Source: CAZMHL01 sp045605445 (GTDB lineage: Bacteria; Bacillota; Clostridia; RGIG6154). Taken from it: 64,000 nt of DNA. The first letter of the stretch is position 1; every line of letters starts with the position of its first letter. Made by a program: the position numbers and the translations under genes. A model generated the notes under the pieces. It ran no database searches. It was not told where the DNA came from and saw only the letters and a program-made list of their open reading frames with translations. This document shows positions 50,469-58,911 of this stretch, one piece after another. The DNA lies in NCBI GenBank assembly GCA_045605445.1, contig JAZUPZ010000029.1:184342-248341 (forward strand), given 5' to 3'.

Positions 50469-51470
50469 TTATTTATACATCCTCACTTTTTCAATAAGCT
50501 CACCTGTGGGAACATCTTTTATTTCCCCTTCTCCGATTTTGTTTACAAAAACGGCGGAAATAGTGCTTCCTTTAAGCTTTTTGTCGTGCATCATAGCGGA
50601 AATAATGTTTTCTTCATTGTAGCTGTGCTCTGTGGGAAGTCCCACTCTTTTTAAAACGGGAACAAGTCTTTCTCTTACTTTGTCGTCAGACATATAAAGC
50701 ATTCCGAGGGCAACACATTCGCCGTGGTACAGCTCTCCCGATGCAACGCTTTCAATTCCGTGACCTACCGTATGTCCAAAGTTTAAAATCTTTCTCAGGC
50801 CCGTTTCCTTTTCATCCTCTTCAACAACGGCTTTTTTAACCATAAGCGATTTTTCGATTATGCTGTCAAGGTGGTCAAGGTAGTCATCCTTTTCGAAAAT
50901 TTCGAACAGACTTTCATCGGAGGTAAGTCCCATTTTAATTCCCTCGGCAAGCCCGTTTGCAATCTGCCGACTGTCAAGGGAGTCAAGAGTGTTTCTGTCA
51001 ATTATAACCTTCTTCGGCTGGTAAAAGGCGCCGATAATATTTTTAATTGTGTTAAGATTAACCGCAACCTTCCCGCCGATGGAAGAATCAAGCTGAGACA
51101 AAACCGTGGTGGGAATATTGTAAAAGTCAATTCCTCTCATGTATGATGCGGCAACAAAGCCCGCAAGGTCGCCCACAACGCCTCCGCCTACGGCAACAAC
51201 CGCGTCGGAGCGTACAAAGCCCTTTTCAAGCATAAGCTCAAGAATTGCTCTGAAGCTGTCGAGAGTTTTGCTTTTTTCTCCCGGCTCTATTGTGTAAACA
51301 AAGCCGTTTTTGCTTTTTGATAAAATGGCGTTTACATAGCTTTGGGGAATGTTGCTGTCTGTAACAATCATAATGCTTCTGTTTAAATTTATGTAGTCTT
51401 CAATATGAGAAAGTGCTCCTTTTTCGGTAACAATTTCATATTCTGCATTTTTTATGTTAACTTTCACCAT
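50469..51470 (-). CDS. aroB: 3-dehydroquinate synthase
   Basis: A 333-residue NAD/zinc enzyme making 3-dehydroquinate from DAHP. Seen are the NAD-binding AVGGGVVGDLAGFVAASYMR, the PTTVLSQLDSSIGGKVAVNL region, KMGLTSDESLFE, and the metal ligands in LNFGHTVGHGIESV and GELYHGECVALGM. I chose ATG 51470; a TTG at 51476 lies across the pheA stop. Confidence 0.96.
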   Translation of the reverse strand: MVKVNIKNAEYEIVTEKGALSHIEDYINLNRSIMIVTDSNIPQSYVNAILSKSKNGFVYTIEPGEKSKTLDSFRAILELMLEKGFVRSDAVVAVGGGVVGDLAGFVAASYMRGIDFYNIPTTVLSQLDSSIGGKVAVNLNTIKNIIGAFYQPKKVIIDRNTLDSLDSRQIANGLAEGIKMGLTSDESLFEIFEKDDYLDHLDSIIEKSLMVKKAVVEEDEKETGLRKILNFGHTVGHGIESVASGELYHGECVALGMLYMSDDKVRERLVPVLKRVGLPTEHSYNEENIISAMMHDKKLKGSTISAVFVNKIGEGEIKDVPTGELIEKVRMYK

Positions 51471-51472
51471 AA

Positions 51473-52582
51473 TCAATCTTCTTTCGCTTTTAATTCACAG
51501 TTGTTTTCAAATCCGCCCACAACCTTAAGCTTGTCGCAGTAGTTTTTAAGCTCTTCAAGCATATTTTTTCCGTTTTCGCTTAAAATGTCGCCCTCCAGCT
51601 CTGTATAAAAATAATACTGCCAGGAAAGGGTTTTTAAGGAGCGGCTCTTTATAGCGTTCATATTAAAGCCGTATTTTCCTATTACGCTTATAGCTTTCGC
51701 CAGAGCACCCGACTCGTGCTTAACGGAAAACATTAAAATAAAGTTGCTGTGCTTGTGTTCAAGAAGGTTTTTGTTTAACGTTCTGGAAACAACGGCAAAT
51801 TTTGTTGTGTTAAGAGAGCTTTCGTTAATGTTTTTTTCGAGCATTTCAAGGCCGTAAAGCTTTGCTGTTTCAAGGCTTGCAATTGCCGCAATGTCATTTC
51901 TGTCAGAATTTGCAACATATTGCGCCGCAATGGCTGTGTTTTTATAGTTTTTAGCTTCAAAGCCCTTTTCTTCAATATATTTTGCGCACTGCTGGAGCGC
52001 CTGGGGATGGCTTATAACCTCTTTAATGTCCTCAAGCTTTGTTCCTGGCTTTGCCATAAGATTCTGCTTTATAAGCAGATTGTAAATTCCGTTTACATAT
52101 AAGGAACCCGAAAAAATAAGGTCAATATTTGCACCAACTTCTCCTGCATAGCTGTTTTCAACGGGAAGAATGGCACAGTCGTTTTCTCCCGATTCAACAG
52201 ATTTGTAAGCCTCGTCAAAGGATTCGTAGGAAACTTTATTTGAATTTTCAAAAATTCTTTCGGCGGCAATGTGAGCAAAAGCACCCTCAACTCCGCAATA
52301 AGCAACCTTAAGACCCTTAATAAGCTTTTCCTGATATTTTTTTGAAATATCCATAACGTCTTTAATGAAAAGGGTGTAATAATCCTTCATTTCGTCGCTT
52401 TCTATATATGCAAGATTTTTTTCAACAACCTGAGCCTCTCTCTTTGCATCGAAAATAGGCATAGAGTTTTGAATTTTATACTCTGCAACCTGCTTTGCAA
52501 GGCTCATTCTCTTTTCAAAAAGAGCTGCCATTTCCTTGTCGGTTTTGTTTATTTCAAGTCTTATTTCGTTTAAATTTTCCAT
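51473..52582 (-). CDS. pheA: Bifunctional chorismate mutase/prephenate dehydratase
   Basis: A 369-residue protein; first gene of the operon. Residues 1-80 are an AroQ-type chorismate mutase (LNEIRLEINKTDKEMAALFE, KRMSLAKQVAEYK). Residues about 92-270 are prephenate dehydratase (AYCGVEGAFAHIAAERIF, ILPVENSYAGEVG), with SSLNTTKFAVVSR where the usual catalytic motif is Thr-Arg-Phe. An ACT domain follows (VKHESGALAKAISVIGKYG), but the usual ESRP is KSRSLK. So both the dehydratase motif and the Phe-binding site differ from the norm. The start at 52582 has AAAGGTGA upstream. Confidence 0.93.
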   Translation of the reverse strand: MENLNEIRLEINKTDKEMAALFEKRMSLAKQVAEYKIQNSMPIFDAKREAQVVEKNLAYIESDEMKDYYTLFIKDVMDISKKYQEKLIKGLKVAYCGVEGAFAHIAAERIFENSNKVSYESFDEAYKSVESGENDCAILPVENSYAGEVGANIDLIFSGSLYVNGIYNLLIKQNLMAKPGTKLEDIKEVISHPQALQQCAKYIEEKGFEAKNYKNTAIAAQYVANSDRNDIAAIASLETAKLYGLEMLEKNINESSLNTTKFAVVSRTLNKNLLEHKHSNFILMFSVKHESGALAKAISVIGKYGFNMNAIKSRSLKTLSWQYYFYTELEGDILSENGKNMLEELKNYCDKLKVVGGFENNCELKAKED

Positions 52583-52611
52583 TGTTTCACCTTTTTGAAC
52601 ATATTTAAATA

Positions 52612-52640
52612 ATTATACCACTTTTGCCCTTTGAGGTCAA
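52612..52640 (-). promoter_or_regulatory. Sigma-A promoter of the aro operon
   Basis: On the minus strand, TTGACC (52640-52635), a 17-base spacer, TATAAT (52617-52612). Strong match. The leader to the pheA start is only about 25 bases, too short for a T-box or attenuator. Confidence 0.85.
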
Positions 52641-52689
52641 CTTTATTACCTTTTCGTAGCAAAATAAACCAAAATGTGAAAAAGGGGGG

Positions 52690-52718
52690 TTGACATACAA
52701 AAAATAGTGTGATATATT
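52690..52718 (+). promoter_or_regulatory. Sigma-A promoter of the GntR/ABC operon
   Basis: TTGACA (52690-52695), 17-base spacer, TATATT (52713-52718). It starts about 50 bases from the divergent aro promoter. Confidence 0.8.
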
Positions 52719-52723
52719 TTAAG

Positions 52724-52744
52724 TGTATTAACACAAGTAATACA
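52724..52744 (+). promoter_or_regulatory. Palindromic operator for the GntR-type regulator
   Basis: TGTATTA (52724-52730), 7-base spacer ACACAAG, TAATACA (52738-52744): a perfect inverted repeat just after the -10 box, a good place for a repressor. Likely bound by the product of the gene at 52764. Confidence 0.6.
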
Positions 52745-52763
52745 GTATGAAAGAGGTGATGAA

Positions 52764-53150
52764 GTGTTAAAGCTGGATTACAAAAACGACAAGCCTCTGC
52801 ACGAGCAGATAACGTCGGGAATAAAGAATCTGATAATAAAAGGGGTTCTTTCAAAGGATGAAAAGCTTCCTTCGGTGAGAGATTTGTCGGTAGAGCTTAC
52901 GGTAAATCCCAACACAGTTCAAAGGGCATATAAAACCCTTGAAGCAGAGGGAATAATTTACAGCATAAGAGGGAAGGGGAATTTCGTTTGCGAGGCTCCT
53001 GAGGCAGACAGAAAAACTCTTGACACTCTTTATGCTTCTCTTAAGGAAACCGTAAGAGAGCTGGCTTATTTTGAAGAATCCCGGGAAAAAATACTTGAAA
53101 TGATAAAAGAAATTTATAAGGAAAGGGATGAGGTTGATGATCAGGGCTAA
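52764..53150 (+). CDS. GntR-family regulator (YtrA type)
   Basis: A 128-residue regulator with a winged-helix DNA-binding domain (LHEQITSGIKNLIIKGVLSK, LPSVRDLSVELTVNPNTVQR, IYSIRGKGNFVCE) and a short helical dimer region, the YtrA build. It starts at GTG 52764 after AGAGGTGAT (52752-52760). It is the first gene of an operon with an ABC ATPase and a permease, which it probably represses; in B. subtilis such units react to cell-wall-active drugs. Confidence 0.92.
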   Translation: MLKLDYKNDKPLHEQITSGIKNLIIKGVLSKDEKLPSVRDLSVELTVNPNTVQRAYKTLEAEGIIYSIRGKGNFVCEAPEADRKTLDTLYASLKETVRELAYFEESREKILEMIKEIYKERDEVDDQG

Positions 53151-54036
53151 AGCAGTTGTAAAAAAATTCGGCGATTACAAAGCTCTTGACAATTTTGAAA
53201 TTTCCGTGGAAAAGGGAAGTATCTACGGGTTGGTAGGCTCAAACGGAGCGGGAAAAACAACTATAATAAATCACCTTATGGGGGCTTTGAAGCCCGATAG
53301 CGGCTCTGTTAAAATAAACGGAGAAAACGTATGGGAAAATGAAAAATTAAAGCAAAAGGTTCTTTGTATTAACGATGACTGGTTTTATTTTTCAAGCTTT
53401 ACCGTAAAGGAAATGGCAAGGTTTTATAAAAGCATATATAAAAGCTTTAACAATGAAAGATATGAAGCCCTGGGAAAGCTTTTTGAAATTGAGGAAAAAC
53501 GCCAGATAAGAAGGCTTTCAAAGGGAATGAAAAAGCAGGTGGCGTTCAGGCTTGTGCTTTCCTGTATGCCCGAGGTGCTTATTTTAGACGAACCTCTTGA
53601 CGGGCTTGACCCGGTTATGAGAAAACAGATAATGAACGTTATAATTTCAGACGTTGCCGAAAGGGAAATGACTGTTTTGGTGTCCTCTCACAATTTAAGG
53701 GAGCTTGAGGATTTGTGTGACCATGTGGGAATTATACATAAGGGCAAAATGGTGGTACAAAAGCCTCTTGACGATATAAAAGGCGGCATATTCAAGGTTC
53801 AGACGGCGTTTGAAGGCGAGTTCCCCGAAGAGCTTAAGAAAGAGCTTAATGTGCTTTCTCTGTCACATTCGGGCTCTGTTTACACAATAATAATAAAAGG
53901 CAACAGCGATGAGGCGGAAGAAAAAATAAAAGCGTATAATCCTGTTATTTACGATAAGGTAAGGCTTACGCTGGAAGAGGTATTTATTTACGAGTTGGGA
54001 GGATTGGGATATGACCTTAAAAACATCATTGTTTAA
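53137..54036 (+). CDS. ABC transporter ATP-binding protein
   Basis: A 299-residue ABC ATPase with Walker A GLVGSNGAGKTTIINHLMGA, signature RLSKGMKKQVAFRLVLSC and Walker B EVLILDEPLDGLDPVM, plus the H-loop VSSHNLRELEDLC. The signature is degenerate (LSKGM in place of LSGGQ), as in other YtrB-type proteins. ATG 53137 is chosen; ATG 53128 is in frame too. It overlaps both the regulator and the permease gene. Confidence 0.94.
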   Translation: MIRAKAVVKKFGDYKALDNFEISVEKGSIYGLVGSNGAGKTTIINHLMGALKPDSGSVKINGENVWENEKLKQKVLCINDDWFYFSSFTVKEMARFYKSIYKSFNNERYEALGKLFEIEEKRQIRRLSKGMKKQVAFRLVLSCMPEVLILDEPLDGLDPVMRKQIMNVIISDVAEREMTVLVSSHNLRELEDLCDHVGIIHKGKMVVQKPLDDIKGGIFKVQTAFEGEFPEELKKELNVLSLSHSGSVYTIIIKGNSDEAEEKIKAYNPVIYDKVRLTLEEVFIYELGGLGYDLKNIIV

Positions 54037-56089
54037 CCCGGGTATTTATAAAAATACTCTTTACAGATTCAAATGGGGAAGCTTTTTGTATTTTATTGCT
54101 CTGTTTTTTATGGTTCCCTTTGCGCTTCTTGTTCAGGAGCCTGCAAATTTGTGGGAATATTACCATTCTTCAAGAATGATGGGAAATATAATCTGCTCTG
54201 AGGATTACCTTGTTTTTCCGGTTCTTCTTACAATGGTAGTGCCAACGGTGGTTTCGGCGCTTGTTTTTCACAATGTTCATTCTCAGAAACAGGGAATTTT
54301 TGTTCACGGACTGCCCGTTTCAAGAAAGGCAAATTACATATCGAATCTTCTTGCCTCTTTTACGCTTATGGCGCTTCCTGTTGTATTAAACGGAATAATT
54401 CTTTATGTTATGAGCCTTAATTCTTACAGTCAGCTCATTCTTCCCGTAAATGTAATAAAATGGATGCTTGAGCTTTTAAGTATTTTGTTTATAATGTTTT
54501 CCGTTTCTACCTTTACGGCGTATATTACCGGAAATGCGGCGGCAAATATAATAGTAAACATTTTTATACATCTGTTTCCCTTTGTAATTTACATTGCAAT
54601 GGCAGGAATCGGATCTGAGTTTGTGTACGGCTTTTATTATTATCAGGGCTCCTTTGTTGATAAGTTTATCGACTGGTGTCCCCTTAAATATCTTATTGAG
54701 GCGGTAAACACTCCCATAGGCTTTTTCAGCAGAGGTCAGACCTGGGTTTATCTTGCGTCGGCAATTGTTGTTTATATTGCAACCTATTTTGTTTACAAGT
54801 TCAGAAAAATAGAAGCCTGTGGCGATGTTGCGGCGTTTAAAGCGTTCAGAACAATAATAAAATATGCAGTGGTATTTTCCGTTGCGGTGCTGTCTTTATG
54901 TCTGCTTATCGCTTTAAGTCTCGGCTGGGCGGTTGCATCAATTGTAGCCTTTGTGGTTTGTGCAATAGTATATTTTGCCTGCGAAATGATTTTAAGCAAG
55001 TCTCTTAAGGTGTTTAAAAGCTATAAGGGCTACCTGGTTTTTGCGGCGGTAATGGCGGCGGTTATTTCCTTCTTTGCCTTTACGGGCGTGTTCGGCTACG
55101 AAACGAGAATTCCCGATGAAACCAAAATTGAAAGCGTAAGCTTCGGAAGAAATACGGGCGTTGAAGCCTATGTAATGAAAAACGCTGAAGATATTGCGCT
55201 TGTAAGAGAATTTCATAAAATTCTGGTTACCGACATTTCCGAAAAAGAAAAAACAGAGGGAAGAGGTCCTTCTGCAATGCTTCATATAAGCTATAATCTT
55301 AAAAACGGTAAAACTCTTGCAAGACGATATCTTGTTCCAAAGGATGAATTTGAAATTTATATGAACAAAATGTTTGAAAACAGAGATTATAAATTCAACT
55401 TTGTCGGACTTGATAATATAAATGTTGAAAACGTAACATATTTTAATTTAAACTGCTCAAATGCATATTTTTCTTACGGCGAAGCAGTAACAGTGGGAGC
55501 GGGCGAGATTTTCAAAGCAATTGAAAAGGATGTTGGGGAAATGTCCTTTACCGAAATCGAAGCGGAAACAAGTCTTAATATAGATATTTCCCTTAGTGCA
55601 ACCGCAAAGGAAAACAAAACAAGCAGGGTATTCAAAAAGGTGAGAAGGTTTGAAAACGAGTCAGAAGAGCACGCCTCTGAGTATTTTAATATCAGTATTA
55701 ACGGAAATTATAAAAACACAATGGCGGTTTTGAAAAAATACGGCTATTATGATAAAATTGCCTCTCAGAGTGCAGATTATATGTATATCTGCAAAATACC
55801 TGCAAGCAAAAATGCAGAGGATATTAAGGTTAAATATAAAAATGATGAGGGTAATTTGCACGATTTTGTTGTTGCTCTTTCCGACTGTGTTAAGGTTGAT
55901 AGTCAGGATGTAACTAAAATGGTTGAGGATATGTTTGTCAGCAACCGAAATATATATTCTGCAGAGGGCGAGTTCTATATGCTGTTTTGTGTAAACGGTA
56001 AGGAGATTGACAGAATGTATATGTCAACCGTTTCGGCAGTTTATGAGAAAAACGAGCTTCCGGAATATCTGTTAAAATATCTTGAATAA
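54011..56089 (+). CDS. ABC transporter permease with a large outer domain (DUF6449-like)
   Basis: A 692-residue permease. The N-terminal part has six or more helices of the ABC-2 type, with VPTVVSALVFHNVHSQKQGI and HGLPVSRKANYISNLLASFT, as in proteins that move lipids or antibiotics. After a last helix near residue 340-365, about 320 residues form a non-membrane domain, which I take to be the DUF6449-type region of clostridial YtrA-linked permeases. Substrate unknown; the GntR/YtrA context suggests envelope stress. Confidence 0.85.
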   Translation: MTLKTSLFNPGIYKNTLYRFKWGSFLYFIALFFMVPFALLVQEPANLWEYYHSSRMMGNIICSEDYLVFPVLLTMVVPTVVSALVFHNVHSQKQGIFVHGLPVSRKANYISNLLASFTLMALPVVLNGIILYVMSLNSYSQLILPVNVIKWMLELLSILFIMFSVSTFTAYITGNAAANIIVNIFIHLFPFVIYIAMAGIGSEFVYGFYYYQGSFVDKFIDWCPLKYLIEAVNTPIGFFSRGQTWVYLASAIVVYIATYFVYKFRKIEACGDVAAFKAFRTIIKYAVVFSVAVLSLCLLIALSLGWAVASIVAFVVCAIVYFACEMILSKSLKVFKSYKGYLVFAAVMAAVISFFAFTGVFGYETRIPDETKIESVSFGRNTGVEAYVMKNAEDIALVREFHKILVTDISEKEKTEGRGPSAMLHISYNLKNGKTLARRYLVPKDEFEIYMNKMFENRDYKFNFVGLDNINVENVTYFNLNCSNAYFSYGEAVTVGAGEIFKAIEKDVGEMSFTEIEAETSLNIDISLSATAKENKTSRVFKKVRRFENESEEHASEYFNISINGNYKNTMAVLKKYGYYDKIASQSADYMYICKIPASKNAEDIKVKYKNDEGNLHDFVVALSDCVKVDSQDVTKMVEDMFVSNRNIYSAEGEFYMLFCVNGKEIDRMYMSTVSAVYEKNELPEYLLKYLE

Positions 56090-56103
56090 CTAAAATTTTA
56101 TGC

Positions 56104-56127
56104 GGGCGGATGTTTACATCCGCCCTT
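56104..56127 (+). terminator. Hairpin after the ABC operon
   Basis: GGGCGGATGT (56104-56113), TT loop, ACATCCGCCC (56116-56125), only a short T-run. It has the same GGGCGG...CCGCCC build as the hairpin at 2762. Confidence 0.65.
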
Positions 56128-56184
56128 ACTTGACTCAGCTATGGAAAAATAGTATTATAAATAAAAAACACATCAAGCAGGCCG

Positions 56185-56673
56185 GTGATTGTTATTAAAG
56201 TTTATTATCTTGATATAAAAAAATATAATATTGACAAAAAGCAGGGTTCTGCCCTTCTTAAAAAGCAGGTGCTGAAAGAACGGGGAATTTTTTTTACTGA
56301 TAACGGAAAGCCTTATTGCAGTGATATGTTTTTCAATATTTCCCACAGCGGCGACCTTGTTGTTCTCTGTACAGCCTCCTCTGAGATTGGCGTTGATATT
56401 GAAAAAATAAGGGGAAGGAATATGAAGGCTGCAAAAAAATGCTTTAACGAAAATGAAAAGGTTTCAACTACTGAAGAATTTTTTGATATGTGGACAAAAA
56501 AGGAAAGCATAATAAAGTATCTGGGAAAAACCGTGGGAGATATGAAAAGTATAAATTCTGCTGATTTTAAAGAGCTTCTGAAGCCCTCAGACTTTTTTAA
56601 GGGCTATGCCTTTTGCATATGCAGCGAGGATAATTCTGAAACAGAATATATAAAAATACAGCCATCAGAGTGA
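56185..56673 (+). CDS. 4'-phosphopantetheinyl transferase family protein
   Basis: A 162-residue short PPTase that transfers the phosphopantetheine arm of CoA to carrier proteins. Seen are NISHSGDLVVLC, the Mg-binding GVDIEKIRGRN and the hallmark WTKKESIIKYLGKT. It is short like AcpS-type enzymes but the sequence is closer to single-domain Sfp-like forms. Start GTG 56185 has only a weak RBS. The stop lies inside a terminator hairpin (56659-56686). Confidence 0.85.
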   Translation: MIVIKVYYLDIKKYNIDKKQGSALLKKQVLKERGIFFTDNGKPYCSDMFFNISHSGDLVVLCTASSEIGVDIEKIRGRNMKAAKKCFNENEKVSTTEEFFDMWTKKESIIKYLGKTVGDMKSINSADFKELLKPSDFFKGYAFCICSEDNSETEYIKIQPSE

Positions 56674-56686
56674 TGGCTGCTTTTTT
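56659..56686 (+). terminator. Terminator overlapping the PPTase stop codon
   Basis: CAGCCATCA (56659-56667), loop GAG, TGATGGCTG (56671-56679), then CTTTTTT. The TGA stop is the first codon of the right arm. On the other strand it may also end the convergent kinase gene. Confidence 0.85.
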
Positions 56687-56687
56687 A

Positions 56688-57302
56688 TTATTTGAACTTT
56701 TTAGCAACAAGTTCTTTGATAATTTCAACAGTTCCGTCTACGCCAAGGAGAGAGGAGTTAATTGAAACGTCGTAATTGTCAGAATCGCCCCAGGTTCCCG
56801 ACGCGTAGAAGTTGTAGTAAGAAGCTCTCGATTTGTCGGTTTTCTTTATGAGAGACTTGGCATTGCTTTCAGGAACGTTGTAAAGACGCATAATTCTTTT
56901 CAGTCTGTCTTCGTAAGGAGCGTGAATGAAAAGGTTGAGAGTGGGAACCGTTTCTTTAAGAATATCGTCGGCACATCTTCCTATGAAAACACATGGTCCC
57001 TTCTGCGCAAGTTCTTTTATTATGTTTGACTGAATAATGAAAAGCTTGTCGTTGGTTATAACGTCGTTCAAGTATGCAGGGGAAACCATTCCGCCGTAGT
57101 GAGCAACTGAAAGAGAATAAAGGAAACTGCTGTGCTTTTCGTCGGCACTCTGGAAAAATTTCTTGTTTATTCCGCTTTTTTCAGATGCAATTTCAATAAT
57201 GTTTTTGTCGTAATGTTCAAAGCCCAGAGCTTCGGCAACCTTGTTTCCTATTTCGCTTCCGCCGCTTCCGAACTGTCTTCCGATTGTTATTACAGGATAC
57301 AT
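56688..57302 (-). CDS. Cytidylate-kinase-like family protein
   Basis: A 204-residue P-loop protein of the Cytidylate_kin2 family: VITIGRQFGSGGSEIGNKVA at the N-terminus, where the P-loop is GRQFGSGG, and later VFIGRCADDIL, FIHAPYEDRLKR and the DKSRASYYNFY lid-like part. True function is unknown. The start at 57302 has GGAGGAATACT upstream; a longer in-frame start at 57344 has no RBS. Confidence 0.88.
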   Translation of the reverse strand: MYPVITIGRQFGSGGSEIGNKVAEALGFEHYDKNIIEIASEKSGINKKFFQSADEKHSSFLYSLSVAHYGGMVSPAYLNDVITNDKLFIIQSNIIKELAQKGPCVFIGRCADDILKETVPTLNLFIHAPYEDRLKRIMRLYNVPESNAKSLIKKTDKSRASYYNFYASGTWGDSDNYDVSINSSLLGVDGTVEIIKELVAKKFK

Positions 57303-57423
57303 AGTATTCCTCCGTTCTTTTTGTCTGTAATTAAATAATACCATAAATTTTACTAAATTTCAATGTATTATATATTTTTTTATGCAAATAATATTTACAA
57401 ACTTAGTAAAAGGAGATGTTAAA

Positions 57424-57630
57424 ATGGATACAATCGCTTTGATAATTGCCATAATAGGCGCCCTCAATTGGGGGTCAATCGGTCTTTTTAATCTTGACCT
57501 TGTTGCAACTCTGTTCGGCGGTCCTTTAAGTATTATGAGCAGAATAATATACATTGCCGTGGGACTTTCGGGTATATGGTGTATTTCTTTGTTGTTCAGA
57601 AGATTCTCAGAGAAAAGTCACATTGAATAA
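57424..57630 (+). CDS. DUF378 family membrane protein
   Basis: A 68-residue protein with two hydrophobic helices and the DUF378 pattern IAIIGALNWGSIGLFNLDLV, AIYIAVGLSGIW-like (IIYIAVGLSGIWCISLLF). Function unknown. RBS AAAAGGAG at 57409-57416. The last 24 bases overlap the end of ylbJ on the other strand (57607-57630). Confidence 0.9.
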   Translation: MDTIALIIAIIGALNWGSIGLFNLDLVATLFGGPLSIMSRIIYIAVGLSGIWCISLLFRRFSEKSHIE

Positions 57631-58572
57631 AGAAAGAACAGAGCAGAAAATAAAGCAAATTAAAAAGGAAACAAAGGAAAAAAGAACCTTTGTTTTTAAA
57701 CAGGATTTGATGTCAAGTCCTGTTTTTTTTATTATGTGCATTGTCTGAAACAAAATGCAAAGCCCCGAAAAGCCGCAAACCAGAGAAATAAAGCAAAGTC
57801 TTGCGGCAACGGGCATATGAAGCTCTGAAATATAAATACAGCCGCAGGAAATTTCAAGAAAGCCGCAGAAAAGGGCGTTCAAAAGGTCGCTTTTAACGGG
57901 GGAAAAAGAGGTGAAAAAGCCGCATATGACAGAAAAAATAATAACAAAACCAAAAATCCCCAGCATAGTGTTTACAGATTCGTTTACGGCAGTAATGAAA
58001 GGAAAGCTGTCCTTTTTTGCAACAACTGCCGTTTTTAAGTATGTATCTGAAGGGGCTCTGCTCCTTAAAAGAATTCCGACAATAAAGGCAGAAGCAACGT
58101 GAACCAGGCAGATAAGATATCCGATTTTTTTGTCGGAAAAAAGCAGGGTTCCCACCGTTCCGATAAGAAAGAGGGGGCCCGAGTTGTTGCAAAAGCCCAG
58201 CATATGCTCTGCCTGAGCCCTGCTCAGCTGTTTTTTTTCAACCATATCGCAAATGCAGGAGGCGCCCACGGGGCTTCCGCATATTATTCCCGAAAGAAAG
58301 GCAAAGCTTCCGCCAGACGGAAGGTTGAAAAGCTTTGAAATAAAGGGCAGAAATTGTGCAAGCTTAACCCCGTAGCCCGATAAAATCAGATATTTTGAAA
58401 TAACTGTAAAAGGAAAAAGGGAGGGGAGGATAATTTTCAGGCAGGTGTTCAGCCCGTCGGTGGCGCTCTTTATGCAAACGGAAGGACAAAAAACGATAAG
58501 AGTGGTAAAAAGCATAACGAGAAGAAGCTTGAAAATGTGGGGGATAATATATGTTTTTAATTTCAATTTCAT
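57607..58572 (-). CDS. ylbJ: Sporulation membrane protein YlbJ
   Basis: A 321-residue integral membrane protein with nucleoside-recognition-like halves. Features are LKIILPSLFPFTVISKYLIL, SGIICGSPVGASCICDMVEK, HMLGFCNNSGPLFLIGTVG and the second half around FGFVIIFSVICGFF. In Bacillus, YlbJ is needed for a sturdy spore cortex. Divergent from yqfC, also a sporulation gene. Start at ATG 58572 (GTG 58575 is also possible). Confidence 0.85.
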   Translation of the reverse strand: MKLKLKTYIIPHIFKLLLVMLFTTLIVFCPSVCIKSATDGLNTCLKIILPSLFPFTVISKYLILSGYGVKLAQFLPFISKLFNLPSGGSFAFLSGIICGSPVGASCICDMVEKKQLSRAQAEHMLGFCNNSGPLFLIGTVGTLLFSDKKIGYLICLVHVASAFIVGILLRSRAPSDTYLKTAVVAKKDSFPFITAVNESVNTMLGIFGFVIIFSVICGFFTSFSPVKSDLLNALFCGFLEISCGCIYISELHMPVAARLCFISLVCGFSGLCILFQTMHIIKKTGLDIKSCLKTKVLFSFVSFLICFIFCSVLSLFNVTFL

Positions 58573-58640
58573 CACCCTTTTTATTATATGGAATAAAAAA
58601 TTATATATGAGTAATATACTTTACAAAACGGAGTGATTGT

Positions 58641-58901
58641 ATGTTTTTTAAAGAAAAAATTTCCGAAACTCTCGGTATGCCCAAGGATGCAACAATGAAT
58701 TACCCAAGGCTTATCCTTCTTGGGAAAAGCGAGCTTACGGTGGAAAATTACAAAGGAGTGGTTGAATATACCGATAAGCTTTTAAGGCTTAACACGGCAA
58801 CTCACCTTCTTAAAATAGAGGGAGAAAATCTAACCATTTCGGAAATGACCTCCGACGATGTTGAAATACGGGGAATTATAAATAAAATTTGTATGGAGTG
58901 A
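58641..58901 (+). CDS. yqfC: Sporulation protein YqfC
   Basis: An 86-residue protein of the YqfC family (YabP-like fold): LGMPKDATMNYPRLILLGKS and LRLNTATHLLKIEGENLTIS. In Bacillus yqfC-yqfD are transcribed by sigma-E. It is the first gene of the yqfC-yqfD-phoH-ybeY-era-yqzL-recO order. RBS CGGAGTGA at 58629-58636. Confidence 0.93.
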   Translation: MFFKEKISETLGMPKDATMNYPRLILLGKSELTVENYKGVVEYTDKLLRLNTATHLLKIEGENLTISEMTSDDVEIRGIINKICME

Positions 58902-58911
58902 CCGCGCAAAA

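Noticed and set aside
52583..52640. T-box or attenuator before the aro operon
   Set aside because: The promoter lies about 30 bases from the start codon, so the leader is too short.
58591..58620. Sigma-E or sigma-G promoter before yqfC
   Set aside because: GAATA is present but no good CATACTA-type -10 at the right distance; I could not support it.
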